Origin: Siphonodentalium dalli
Lineage: Eukaryota; Mollusca; Scaphopoda; Gadilida; Siphonodentaliidae
Reading direction: 5' to 3'
Length of the DNA: 64,000 nucleotides
Assembly: GCA_032622095.1 (NCBI GenBank)
Contig: CP136066.1
Coordinates: forward strand, 233,248,961 to 233,312,960
The notes beneath the pieces were generated by a model. The model was not told where the DNA came from. It did no database searches and saw only the letters and a program-made list of their open reading frames with translations. Shown here in pieces: positions 1 through 11,601 of this stretch; position 1 is the first letter of the stretch; each line of letters begins with the position of its first letter. Made by a program: the position numbers and the translations under genes.

Positions 1-84
1 TGACTTACCAACAGTCGTACTTTAGAACAAAAACAGCGAAAAAGTACGCGACTATAAGAGTCACTAACAAAGTTGAGTTAAGAA

Positions 85-595
85 ACGCCCCATGCGAGAA
101 TTTTCAAAAAAATCTCAATTTCAAACTATCATTCAAAGTTCATTATTATAAATAATATTAAATAATTATGAACCAATGTATATTATAGTACTATAACAAC
201 AACGCTTTACCCTCACACTATGACAGATTTGTTAGAAATTATGAAAATTATGATTTTTTTTTCATGCAGGTGTTCTATTTATTTTCTCGCAGACCGTTAA
301 AAGTCCAGATGGTAGACTGAGCGCATACTCTAGTTCGGTATATAGTCGAGATAATGTAATGTGTTTTGTTAAGATGTTTCCTGTCAAATTGTCTATCGAC
401 CTACATGAAAAAATGGTTGTTTTTATTTTTTAAAACCACTTTTTTTCATAATTCGAACATATCTCTCAAACTGTGAGGGTAATCACGTGTTATAATACTA
501 TAGCATACATTAGTTATAAAGGATAATGATTTTTGTCCTTCAAATTTATTGCTTAAAATTGAGATTTTTTGAAAATTCACGAATGGCGCGCCTCC
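85..595. repeat. Long imperfect inverted repeat (foldback, MITE-like)
   Basis: The left arm (about 85-272) reads as the reverse complement of the right arm (about 400-595) with mismatches and indels. Anchors are the outer gaattttcaaaaaaatctca at the left against tgagattttttgaaaattc at the right, the phrase accctcacact near 210-220 against ctgtgagggt at 471-480, and an inner match around acctgcatgaaaaaa against acctacatgaaaaaa. The central spacer (about 273-399) is unpaired. The structure resembles a non-autonomous foldback or MITE. I could not define a target-site duplication, so the outer borders are approximate. Confidence 0.7.
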
Positions 596-695
596 TTAAT
601 ATTACCAGTCACATACATTCCGTATCTATTTTTGAAATATCAGGATCATTTGACAAAAAGTGTGGTCTTAACCGTTTTGAACACACGGTTCCTAC

Positions 696-876
696 CTGAA
701 CATAATCGTATCCATACTGTTCGACGTCGAGGTGATCGACAGTCAGCACATACCCCGGCGATCCACCCGTCGGTGCGATGGTGTAGGCGATATCCTGATT
801 CTCAGGGTAAGTATTGGGGTAGTTCGGTGAGGTTATGTGACCAACTTCCGCATGCAATTGGTAAGTGTGGTTGTAG
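696..876 (-). CDS. Partial gene: exon encoding the N-terminal half of a CUB domain
   Basis: The minus-strand reading frame has the CUB signature: a G-H-I-T-S-P-N-Y-P start, Y-P-E-N eight residues later, a hydrophobic/Pro-Gly strand region, then D-V-E and the hallmark Y-D-Y-V-Q. CUB domains are extracellular beta-sandwich modules of about 110 residues found in secreted or membrane proteins; only the first half is here. The frame ends at 696 on CAG followed by GTAGGA (695 downward), a good splice donor in phase 0, after which the CUB similarity stops. The exon start at 876 assumes the AG at 877-878 is the acceptor; its pyrimidine tract is weak, and an upstream ATG at 893 is an alternative first exon. 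The usual cysteines after Y-P-x-N and before Y-D-Y-V are replaced by Ile and Tyr. The remaining exons should lie left of the window; I see none in 1-695. Confidence 0.65.
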
Positions 877-1012
877 CTGTGTGTTGTAACCATCGTTGGG
901 ACTAAATATAGAATGTGCACCATTAATTCCTTATTTAAAGAGCAGTGTATGCATCTGCATGTTATGTTGAACACTTAAGATTAGAGAACACGAAATACCA
1001 TAATCAAAAGCA

Positions 1013-1015
<3 letters not shown>

Positions 1016-1108
<93 letters not shown>
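1016..1108. repeat. (GA)n microsatellite, 93 bp
   Basis: An uninterrupted GA dinucleotide run of about 46 units. The Ser/Leu-rich open frame on the other strand is an artefact of this run. Confidence 0.98.
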
Positions 1109-1111
<3 letters not shown>

Positions 1112-3010
1112 ATGTTAAAATATTTTGCCCAATTCTGAATTTAGTTTGACCACTTTAAATCCTCATTTTCTGGTCTCACAATTAATGTATATTTTTTATA
1201 TAACATCTAACATTCTATATAATTATATCCATAACGTCCAATACAGTGTCTAGACTTCATTAATCCTACCATTGTTACTTGGCAATATACCACTACCCAC
1301 GATATACCATTCAGCCTTATGGCAGACACAGGATTCATTAGTGTTAGTCCTCGTCACTGTTTATTTACATTGTTTATAGTGAACTGTCATGAGTTCCTTT
1401 TGTTTTACGCATTAAGCTGAATCACCTAATCACTTAGCAGATATCGTACTATAAATTTAATTCTCAGGTCGCTCCCGTTACAAAATCAATTTGGGTTTTT
1501 AAATTAGATTTCCGATTTTGCTGTAACAAAAACTTTGGCCAAGTGAAACTTTGTTGGCCAATTTGGCCTTTTACACTGAACCCCGAAGAGAGCTCTCTAA
1601 CCATCGAGGCTCGTGCACATGGGAAGTACCTCCACATACAGTGGGATGTCCCGGTTTGTGTATACATATTTTTATTTACAATTCCAAACAAATAGCACAG
1701 AGATGACACAGAAATTCATAATATAAGTGGTAACATATGGCAATAGGGACCAAACAACAAATCAGAGGGCTTATATGAAGTACCGGTACTTTCCTCTTTG
1801 GTTGCATGTCCTGTCTCCAATAAGTGAGGGAAGGTAGTTCAGAGGGGTCGGATTGGAAATAATGGTAATCCAAGATAGGAGATATATAACAGAATCTAAG
1901 TTGGGCATGGAGATGAAGGAATATTGTGATCGGGATAGCAGGAGGTAGAGAAAGACAAAAATTGTCATTAGGATTGAGTAGCTGCGCCCCAGCGTGTGTC
2001 TATTCGTAGATGAGAACTTATCAGTAGAATATAAAGTGGCTAATCCCACGTCGGCTTTTTCTCCCCCGTTCCTAGAAGCGAGTTCCAGAAAACGTAACCA
2101 AAACCGTATGCGAAAGCCGAAGGGAATAAAGAGCGTTAACCGGTAACGAACCCAAATATGGAAGATCTTTATCAACGACACTGCGGATACGAACGCTCTT
2201 TAACTATCAACGCTATTAACCCCCGCAGTGCCGTTGTTTGTGACTGAGAGTGGAGAACGGGTGATCTGAGCTTCTCCAAAACGCCGCGACGACCATTCCC
2301 GTTTGTTTTTACCCTTAGATGGGAAGTTTGGTCTCGATCGGTGCAGCCGTTTTCGAGTCTATAGAGGACACATATATTTATATATTTACGTAGTTCTCAA
2401 AATATACAGTAGATTTATACAATAAACTATTTATCTGTAACTGTTGTTTAACTATACGTATACCATGTTATTTATTGTACCCCTTTATATATGGTTGACT
2501 TCTAATTGTCACATTGCTTACGTGCGGGTAGTGGTTTAAGACTGCCCTCCCTACCTGTGGAGTTCCCAGCTACCCTTGAATATTATTATACACATCATGT
2601 TACAGTCCATTTAATTTCCATTTGTTAGTTGTGTTGACAGTATAATTGCGGTGTTTTATAACTTCATCTTTATACAATTTTGGCTATGTGCAAGATACTT
2701 CACCATTACTATCATTTGGCCATTCGCTACCTAAAATGTTAGCATCATTTCAAATTGAGTATTCCACCTCCATGCCACCGATTATCTTCTCTATATTTGG
2801 TTGACATTCATGTATAGTCCTTGTGGCTTACTCCACGATATGTACCCAGGAAATGGCATCGCCTGTGTGCATACCAGTGGTTTAGGATTTATTTTATCAT
2901 AACTGATATTTATATGCGGATCGGGTGCCCAATCCCCTTTAGTTTTACCGTCTTTTTGTTCAACCCTTTAGTGGTGGGAGCTGCGCTGGTGCAGCATGAA
3001 ATATCCTGTA
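1109..3010. other. Low-copy non-coding DNA, no gene recognised
   Basis: No frame here shows a recognisable domain or splice-bounded exon. A 136-codon minus-strand frame ending near 1771 is hydrophobic and composition-driven, with no motif. At about 2320-2375 the sequence (gatcggtgcagccgttttcg, followed by AT-rich DNA) resembles in style the 3' tails of old animal retroelements, but this is weak. Interleaved short inverted repeats at 2128-2230 are listed separately. Confidence 0.6.
2128..2230. repeat. Two interleaved short inverted repeats
   Basis: Arm a, aaagagcgtt (2128-2137), pairs with a', aacgctcttt (2192-2201). Arm b, cactgcgg (2179-2186), pairs with b', ccgcagtg (2223-2230). The order a-b-a'-b' is that of a pseudoknot. 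Both pairs are perfect, but they are short and could be chance. Confidence 0.5.
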
Positions 3011-3077
3011 CCAGTGCATTCTCTTATATATGCGGGTCTCCCATAAGGAGCCTCGCATATATAAGAGAATGCCCTGG
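3011..3077. repeat. Hairpin, 31-bp arms, 5-nt loop
   Basis: Left arm 3011-3041 is complementary to 3047-3077 with about three mismatches. The core arm is gcattctcttatatatgcg. It sits 28 bp upstream of a second, more degenerate hairpin (3106-3173) whose arms have related sequence. Confidence 0.85.
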
Positions 3078-3105
3078 CTTACAAGGTAAAGGTAAATATT
3101 GTTAG

Positions 3106-3173
3106 GCCACTGTATTCTTGTATATAAGCGAGGCTCACTATGTAGACTCGCATATATACGATAATTCATTGGC
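3106..3173. repeat. Second, diverged hairpin of the same family
   Basis: Left arm gccactgtattcttgtatat and onward (3106 to about 3136) pairs with 3143-3173 at roughly three quarters of positions. The arm sequence parallels that of the hairpin at 3011-3077, so the two look like tandem copies of one foldback unit, this one older or less constrained. Confidence 0.65.
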
Positions 3174-3404
3174 ACATGGTTTTAGCAAAATTTCGGGAAG
3201 CTCCAGTCATGGAATCTGGGAAAACCCAATTAACACCTTTGCGCGGTTCAAGATGGGTCAAGTTCACTCGCGGATAGAAGGGCTCCCTGTCTGATTGTTG
3301 CGTTAACCTAAAATGCCGTTAAAACTCAATTAAATTCACAATTTCTGTACCGGAGATTGACGACGGTGAGTCAACTTACTATAATACGTAGATATGTTAT
3401 AAAA

Positions 3405-3518
3405 ATAGAACCGCATGAGTGTCTGAATTTTGACAAAATTATCGCACTCGAGGTATCGCTCCGCCAACAAATCTCGTGCGATAATTTCGTCAAAATTCAG
3501 ACACTCATGCGGTTCTAT
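3405..3518. repeat. Near-perfect inverted repeat, about 46-bp arms
   Basis: The left arm (3405-3452, starting atagaaccgcatgagtgtct) is the reverse complement of 3473-3518 except for one base change and a 2-base indel, with a 20-nt loop. The flanks beyond the arms are also weakly self-complementary. It may be a young foldback/MITE, or a long hairpin if transcribed. No other copy of it was seen in the window. Confidence 0.9.
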
Positions 3519-6390
3519 CTATATAGTATACTACATAAAATAATTTTTACGAAGGGAAATATTTTTATGGATGTTCGACTTTAAGCCGCACATTTATCAA
3601 ATGGCGGTCAGCTGCATCACAGTGTTTATGGGTCAAGTAAACTCTCCATCGACCGCGCGAGGAGTTGGGCAATCTAGCTTGATTAGTCGTCTTTGTGGAG
3701 GCGTGACCGAAACTTCTGTAATGGATAATGTTCGAAGCAGAGGGAATACCCACCCATTGAATTGTCATTGGAGCCAACTGTCCATTTCGTCTGACCCACA
3801 GCTCTGTCTTGATTACCTGAGTACACGCCCACAGTTCAGTACGGACAGTTTGTGTTGTCCACGCCGAAAAGCAACACATTTCAATTATTATTTAATTCGA
3901 ATTAGGACTCGCCAGTTGAGGGACGTTTCTTCCGAAGTTTATCGTTGCGCTATGGATTCGGCCAGTGAATGTGAGCAATATATTTCTATCCAACTGTTTT
4001 TTTTCTTTCTTTGTTTTCTGGAGTTAAAGATGCCCCATCTAATTCGGCATCAAATAAGTTAACATTCCATAATAATTTATCAGGCAATAAAACATGAAAA
4101 ACAATGGTCGTTATACATATGCATCACCATGCATACAGCACTACAAGAAACATCCAAAATAATGTGATCTTCAATTTTCATCGTTGGTTGGTAATGAAGT
4201 AAAAACGCTCTTTATAAAATGTGATTTTTCGAATATTCTGGCGCCAAACAACACGATACCAGGTAAAACTGTCTAATTATTAAGAAGTCGAAAGCACACA
4301 AGAAGCTTGCATAAATGGGTTTACTGATTCTTTCTCCGTGTTGTCTTGTGTAGAATACGCAAGAATATAAGTATTATAGTGTTCAATCGTATGGGGTATC
4401 TTGAATTTCCAATTATTATCAGAAAGACGCCTACATGATGTACTTGCTTGAATTTTTTTAAGTATCATCCTATGGTTTATAAAAATGGGCGTGGCTAGAC
4501 GTGGCTCAGAACAATATGACAATTTAATTTCGCACACCAACCCCCTTCATGATGTTTCAAACTGAAAGGTATCATAACATTTCCAGTTATTGGACAATTC
4601 TTACATGACATGGGCCATTCCCCGTTGTTAGCAAATTCCCATCGTATATGCATGATTTCCAAATATTCCCCCACCACGATGACCTTACATATACATTTAA
4701 GTATCACCCACAGAAGTTAACAACAAATGGTCAGTGCACAAATGTATAACATGTATTATCTTTTCCTCGAAACGGCATACCATCGCGTAAATATATAGTT
4801 GATTAGTCATCAGCGACGTGGCTATAGAGGGCTCCTGAGATTTTCCGGCTGCATCCCGCCCCTTTTACACAGGCCGAGCTCGCAATGTCGTGTAATTTCA
4901 TTTGCTTCCCACCCCGTGGCTTGTAATTTCCTAACTGTACCTATTGTACCAATTTGAAATATGAGCCTGAATACTGTAAAATCCTAGCATATATATAAAA
5001 GTCTAACTCCATGAAAACTCGGGCCTCGATTTTTTTTTTTTAAATTCAGTTAATAATGGAATGTCGTATGCCAGCACACATGTTATATCATGCCATGAAT
5101 CTTTACTCTGGCTACCCCCGTAGATATCATTTTCCATATGTTCAAACCCTGGGAATCTTTTCTATTATCTTCTGATGGGATTGAACAAACCACGCAGGGA
5201 ATATATTTCTGTGTTAATACTTGTTCCTTGACAATAAATTCCCAGCTCGAGATTGCAAGATTTGTGTAGCTTTGTGAGCCAACATCAATGAAATTCCAAG
5301 CGACGCATAGTAAAATCGATTAATTCAAGTCCCCCAAACCATGCAAACTCGAGTTGGGACCTTTACCTGCTATACAATACAATGTTATACGGAACTGAGC
5401 ATTATATTACCTGCATTTTTTTAATGTTATAAAACTTCCCTGTCAGCAACCAAAAGTTACCATGTTTTGAACTGGTGGAGTATGATCTCTTGGCGAACCC
5501 AGAGTAGATATGAATGACACGATCTATACACACGGATATACACTGTCCTGTTTCAATTTGATACTGGAAATGTAATATTTTTTCACCATTGTATTAAAAA
5601 TAAGCATGTGAGCACTTTCTCGTTCAATAAGTAATATATAGTTCAATTCTGGGTTAAACCGTTTTGCTTTTATTTGACCGACTTGGGGACGTATTTAGAT
5701 GTTATCTATATGTGTTTTAGCCTGTCTGCGGACTTTTCTAAATAGTTAATCCAAATACCTGTTGGTGTTTTTGTATCAAAGTTTGAAGAAATTTTATTTT
5801 ATTTTTTGGCAATATAAAATCAAAATTGCCAAATATTTGTGAGTTTCAATTAGCTCAAACAAATTAAGTGTTCCGATATTTAATGCAGCTCACCTCACGC
5901 GCTCTTGACGCCAACTTACATGAGTGGGGGACGAGCCACCATATGACGTCCCTCAGTCGATTTAATCCCTCGCGTATTCTTAAAAAAGAATGACCGTTGG
6001 CGTTAAAATAATGCTCATGCGATCAAAACGCTTGAGAGTTCTTCCAGATAAGAGCCGTGTCCGGACAAAGGGATAACACGCCGGTGGGTTTTAAATTGAT
6101 ATAGCGTTAGCTGGTTCAGCCGGTTATGTCTTGGTTTTTCCCACCCTTCCACCCCTTAGTCCATGTCCTCGAGGGACAGTCCTCCCGGCCGGTCACTGAT
6201 GGGTATGCTTTTTGTTTGGCTTTGCCATTTCGGACCACCCATGGCAGCGGTCGTTAGTTCTTATTAAAGAATTGCCATATCGCACATATGTCTCAGTTTT
6301 ACATTCTTACCCCATTAATGGTTATAGGGCAGCTTCAAATGGCTGGGGAGTTAGGGCATAGTAGGAGGTTCATACTCACGAGCTTCGAAC
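3519..6390. other. Low-copy non-coding DNA, no gene recognised
   Basis: The longest open frame (163 codons, plus strand, 3571-4062) overlaps a 104-codon frame on the other strand, and neither shows a domain or plausible protein composition. No tRNA-like A/B boxes, long repeats or retroelement motifs were recognised. A short inverted pair, gacgccaac/gttggcgtt, lies near 5910 and 5995. Confidence 0.6.
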
Positions 6391-6956
6391 GACACAGCTG
6401 AAAAATAAAAGTATAAATGTACACATGTATATACATGCATGGCCATAAACTAGAATGTACACATGTATATACATGCATGGCCATATAACTAGAATGTACA
6501 CATGTATATACATGCATGGCCATAAACTAGAATGTACACATGTATATACATGCATGGCCATATAACTAGAGATGGAACTGTCGCAACGGCACAGCTGAAA
6601 AATAAAAGTATAAATGTACACATGTATATACATGCATGGCCATAAACTAGAATGTACACATGTATATACATGCATGGCCATAAACTAGAGATGGAACTGT
6701 TGCAACGACACAGCTGGAATATAAAAGTATAACTGTACACATGTATATCCATGCATGTCCATAAACTAGAGATGGAACTGTCGCAACGGCACAGCTAAAA
6801 AATAAATGTATAAATGTACACATGTATATCCATGCATGTCCATAAACTAGAATTTACACATGTATATATATGCGTGGCCATAAACTAGAGCGAGAACTGT
6901 CGCAACGGCACAGCTGAAAAATAAAAGGTTGAATGTATGGTCATAAACTAGAGATG
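6391..6956. repeat. Compound tandem repeat: 81-bp unit plus variable 38-bp inserts
   Basis: The anchor cacagctgaaaaataaaagt recurs (with small changes) at about 6393, 6590, 6709, 6790 and 6909, giving spacings of about 197, 119, 81 and 119 bp. These equal a base unit of 81 bp plus 3, 1, 0 and 1 extra copies of a 38-39 bp module containing gtacacatgtatatacatgc and atggccata. Several minus-strand open frames here are repeat artefacts with the same Tyr/His/Cys-rich peptide in different phases. Confidence 0.9.
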
Positions 6957-7017
6957 GGACCCTCCCAGTGGGACTATGGTTAGCCCCATACAGGGGCATG
7001 GCTAAATGGTCTCCGTT

Positions 7018-7030
7018 GGGGGGGGGGGGG
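7018..7030. repeat. Poly-G tract
   Basis: A run of about 13 G residues following gtctccgttg. Confidence 0.85.
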
Positions 7031-7235
7031 TTGTACACCTTGGGGAATTCCGACTGCATTCCCACTTGAATTACAATCAGACCCAACACATGTTTTGCAT
7101 AATTCCATTTTCACACCCCTTGCACCTCAGTGCTCAGGCCTAATATCGTATATATTTCTATATCCCCGGTATGAGAACATTCAGCTATTTTAACACGAAC
7201 AATTTCATAAATCCTAACATCTAGTGGTGTAACTG

Positions 7236-7680
7236 CAGACAAATGCACAGAGACCAGGAAGCTTTCCTATAGTGTTGGGAATTTCAAACTTCATACTCCC
7301 CCTCAGGCGGAAAATTCTCAAACTAATGGCCATTTCAGTCCACAAGTTTGACCAAATGGAGTAAAATATTGTCTTGTTAAACTAATTAGCAGTTTTGTAT
7401 TGGCCACGGGGGAGGTACAATGACACACCGGCCGACCATGGTTTGGCCTGGTGTGCGAAATATTTTTAATCTGAACAAGAAAAATCGCAAAATCCTAGCA
7501 TCTAAACTAGCCTCAAGCCTTACTAGTTTTTGACTGGCCACGGGGGAGGGTCCAGGACAAAGCTTTCCATGTGTTGGAAATTTCCAACTGTTGAATATTT
7601 TGACCAAAGTTGGGAGGGGGAGGGGGTGAGACACCCAAAAACACCCTCTTCGCCACGTCTCTGTGAGCGGCATGGCATAA
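7236..7680. repeat. Two diverged copies of a segment of roughly 250 bp
   Basis: The segment from about 7260 (aagctttcctatagtgttgg, then cagttttgtattggccacgg at 7390) parallels the segment from about 7510 (ctggccacgggggagg, aagctttccatgtgttgg at 7560). Order and spacing are only partly conserved, so this is an old tandem or transposon-derived duplication. The open frames on both strands carry no recognisable domain. Confidence 0.4.
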
Positions 7681-7800
7681 TGGGCCGTCTTCCTGCCGCT
7701 CTTATATATAAATGGAATTCAAGTCATAAAACGACAAAGTGAAATGGAATATATTCATCTCATTGTAAAGACTAAGTGTTAGTATCGTCCAGCTAAAATG
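7681..7800. other. Short unique spacer before the 55-bp satellite
   Basis: AT-rich DNA with no feature. The satellite begins in mid-monomer at about 7801. Confidence 0.6.
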
Positions 7801-10800
7801 CAAGGTGAACATACCATACCTTTTAATAGTAAGTATATATAACAGTGGTGGGGTTCAATGTGAATATACCATGCCTTTAATAGCAAGTATATATAACAGT
7901 GGTGGGGCTCAAGGTAAACATACCATACCTTTTAATAGTAAGTATATATAACAGTGGTGGGGTTCAATGTGAATATACCATGCCTTTAATAGCAAGTATA
8001 TATAACAGTGGTGGGGCTCAAGGTAAACATACCATACCTTTTAATAGTAAGTATATATAACAGTGGTGGGGTTCAATGTGAATATACCATGCCTTTAATA
8101 GCAAGTATATATAACAGTGGTGGGGCTCAAGGTAAACATACCATACCTTTTAATAGTAAGTATATATAACAGTGGTGGGGTTCAATGTGAATATACCATG
8201 CCTTTAATAGCAAGTATATATAACAGTGGTGGGGCTCAAGGTAAACATACCATACCTTTTAATAGTAAGTATATATAACAGTGGTGTGGTTCAATGTGAA
8301 TATACCATACCTTTTAATAGTAAGTATATATAACAGTGGTGGGGTTCAATGTGAATATACCATACCTTTTAATAGTAAGTATATATAACAGTGGTGGGGT
8401 TCAATGTGAATATACCATGCCTTTAATAGTAAGTATATATAACAGTGGTGGGGTTCAAGGTGAATATACCATGCCTTTAATAGTAAATATATATAACAGT
8501 GGTGGGGTTCAAGGTGAATATACCATGCCTTTAACAGCAAGTATATATAACAGTGGTGGGGTTCAAGGTGAATATACCATGCCTTTAATAGTAAGTATAT
8601 ATAACAGTGGTGGGGTTCAATGTGAATATACCATACCTTTTAATAGTAAGTATATATAACAGTGGTGGGGTTCAATGTGAATATACCATACCTTTTAATA
8701 GTAAGTATATATAACAGTGGTGGGGTTCAAGGTGAATATACCATACCTTTTAATAGTAAGTATATATAACAGTGGTGGGGTTCAATGTGAATATACCATA
8801 CCTTTAATAGTAAGTATATATAACAGTGGTGGGTTTCAAGGTGAATATACCATGCCTTTAATAGTAAGTATATATAACAGTGGTGGGTTCAATGTGAATA
8901 TACCATGCCTTTAATAGTAAGTATATATAACAGTGGTGGGGCTCAAGGTGAACATACCATGCCTTTTAATAGTAAGTATATATAACAGTGGTGGGGTTCA
9001 AGGTGAACATACCATGCCTTTTAATAGTAAGTATATATAACAGTGGTGGGGTTCAAGGTGAACATACCATGCCTTTTAATAGTAAGTATATATAACAGTG
9101 GTGGGGTTCAAGATGAATATACCATACCTTTAATAGTAAGTATATATAACAGTGGTGGGGTTCAAGGTGAACATAACACGCCTTTTAATAGTAAGTATAT
9201 ATAACAGTGGTGGGGCTCAAGGTGAACATACCATGCCTTTTAATAGTAAGTATATATAACAGTGGTGGGGTTCAAGGTGAACATACCATGCCTTTAATAG
9301 TAAGTATATATAACAGTGGTGGGGTTCAAGGTGAACATAACACGCCTTTTAATAGTAAGTATATATAACAGTGGTGGGGTTCAAGGTGAATATACCATGC
9401 CTTTAATAGTAAGTATATATAACAGTGGTGGGGTTCAAGGTGAACATACCATGCCTTTTAATAGTAAGTATATATAACAGTGGTGGGGCTCAAGGTGAAC
9501 ATACCATGCCTTTTAATAGTAAGTATATATAACAGTGGTGGGGTTCAAGGTGAACATACCATACCTTTTAATAGTAAGTATATATAACAGTGGTGGGGTT
9601 CAAGGTGAACATACCATGCCTTTTAATAGTAAGTATATATAACAGTGGTGGGGCTCAAGGTGAACATACCATGCCTTTTAATAGTAAGTATATATAACAG
9701 TGGTGGGGCTCAAGGTGGACATAACACGCCTTTTAATAGTAAGTATATATACCAGTGGTGGGGTTCAAGGTGAACATACCATGCCTTTTAATAGTAAGTA
9801 TATATACCAGTGGTGGGGCTCAAGGTGAACATACCATACCTTTTAATAGTAAGTATATATAACAGTGGTGGGGTTCAAGGTGAACATACCATGCCTTTTA
9901 ATAGTAAGTATATATAACAGTGGTGGGGCTCAAGGTGAACATACCATACCTTTTAATAGTAAGTATATATAACAGTGGTGGGGCTCAAGGTGAATATACC
10001 ATACCTTTTAATAGTAAGTATATATACCAGTGGTGGGGCTCAAGGTGAACATACCATGCCTTTAATAGTAAGTATATATAACAGTGGTGGGGTTCAAGGT
10101 GAACATACCATGCCTTTTAATAGTAAGTATATATAACAGTGGTGGGGTTCAATGTGAATATACCATGCCTTTTAATAGTAAGTATATATAACAGTGGTGG
10201 GGTTCAAGGTGAACATACCATACCTTTTAATAGTAAGTATATATAACAGTGGTGGGGTTCAAGGTGAACATACCATGCCTTTTAATAGTAAGTATATATA
10301 ACAGTGGTGGGGTTCAAGGTGAACATACCATGCCTTTTAATAGTAAGTATATATAACAGTGGTGGGGTTCAAGGTGAATATACCATACCTTTTAATAGTA
10401 AGTATATATAACAGTGGTGGGGTTCAAGGTGAACATACCATGCCTTTTAATAGTAAGTATATATAACAGTGGTGGGGTTCAAGGTGAATATACCATACCT
10501 TTTAATAGTAAGTATATATAACAGTGGTGGGGTTCAAGGTGAACATACCATGCCTTTTAATAGTAAGTATATATAACAGTGGTGGGGTTCAATGTGAATA
10601 TACCATACCTTTTAATAGTAAGTATATATAACAGTGGTGGGGTTCAAGGTGAACATACCATGCCTTTTAATAGTAAGTATATATAACAGTGGTGGGGTTC
10701 AAGGTGAATATACCATACCTTTTAATAGTAAGTATATATAACAGTGGTGGGGTTCAAGGTGAACATACCATGCCTTTTAATAGTAAGTATATATAACAGT

Positions 10801-11397
10801 GGTGGGGTTCAAGGTGAACATACCATGCCTTTTAATAGTAAGTATATATAACAGTGGTGGGGTTCAATGTGAATATACCATACCTTTTAATAGTAAGTAT
10901 ATATAACAGTGGTGGGGTTCAAGGTGAACATACCATGCCTTTTAATAGTAAGTATATATAACAGTGGTGGGGTTCAAGGTGAACATACCATGCCTTTTAA
11001 TAGTAAGTATATATAACAGTGGTGGGGTTCAAGGTGAACATACCATGCCTTTTAATAGTAAGTATATATAACAGTGGTGGGGTTCAATGTGAATATACCA
11101 TGCCTTTTAATAGTAAGTATATATAACAGTGGTGGGGTTAAATGTGAACATACCATGCCTTTTAATAGTAAGTATATATAACAGTGGTGGGGTTCAATGT
11201 GAATATACCATACCTTTTAATAGTAAGTATATATAACAGTGGTGGGGTTAAATGTGAACATACCATGCTTTTAATAGTAAGTATATATAACAGTGGTGGG
11301 GTTCAATGTGAATATACCATACCTTTTAATAGTAAGTATATATAACAGTGGTGGGGTTCAAGGTGAATATACCATGCCTTTTAATAGTAAGTATATA
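7801..11397. repeat. 55-bp satellite, left array (about 65 copies)
   Basis: The monomer runs cagtggtggggttcaaggtg, aacataccatgcctttt, aatagtaagtatatataa. Its length is 55 bp, or 54 bp where one T of the TTTT is missing. Variant positions are g(g/c)tTC/CTC, aagg/aatg, gaac/gaat and atgcc/atacc/acgcc. From about 7846 to 8283 a dimer (109 bp, marked by ctcaaggtaaac and by tagcaag) repeats four times almost identically; later parts alternate less strictly. Where 54-bp variants follow one another (18 codons) the plus strand stays open, for example 8336-8659, which is an artefact. The array ends mid-monomer at gtatata (11397), where a 15.7-kb block is inserted. Confidence 0.98.
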
Positions 11398-11411
11398 CTA
11401 GAGGTTAGATT

Positions 11412-11437
11412 CCATGGAATCAGATATACTTCCATGG
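11412..11437 (-). repeat. Sub-terminal hairpin near the CTAG end of the insert
   Basis: Eight-bp perfect arms ccatggaa and ttccatgg flank a 10-nt loop, 14 nt from the left border. The right-hand arm overlaps the 13-bp inverted repeat shared with the opposite end of the insert. Confidence 0.75.
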
Positions 11438-11601
11438 TATCCCATCCCATCCTATGTGAGTGCTATGCGTGTGTTCCTCTTCGTGCGACAACGCAATGGT
11501 GACTTATGATCTGATGGTGCACTTGCATTAACATTTCTAAATTTAATATATATTTTGGGACGTCTGTCTGTTTGTTTGTCTGTTAGCTATGACCGGGAAA
11601 A

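Noticed and set aside
569-889. 106-codon plus frame
   Set aside because: It is the antisense shadow of the CUB exon.
1676-2181. Hydrophobic minus-strand frames as a possible membrane protein
   Set aside because: Composition reflects AT-rich DNA; no motif and no intron-exon signals.
3240-3275. ggttcaagatg as a tRNA B box
   Set aside because: The following bases do not fit the B-box consensus and no A box or cloverleaf could be found.
3565-4062. 163-codon plus frame and overlapping 104-codon minus frame
   Set aside because: No domain, no splice-site support, mutual overlap on opposite strands.
8336-8914. Open frames encoding repeated N-S-G-G-V-Q-G-E-Y-T peptides in the 55-bp satellite
   Set aside because: They occur only where 54-bp monomers are adjacent; the normal 55-bp monomer shifts frame and stops.
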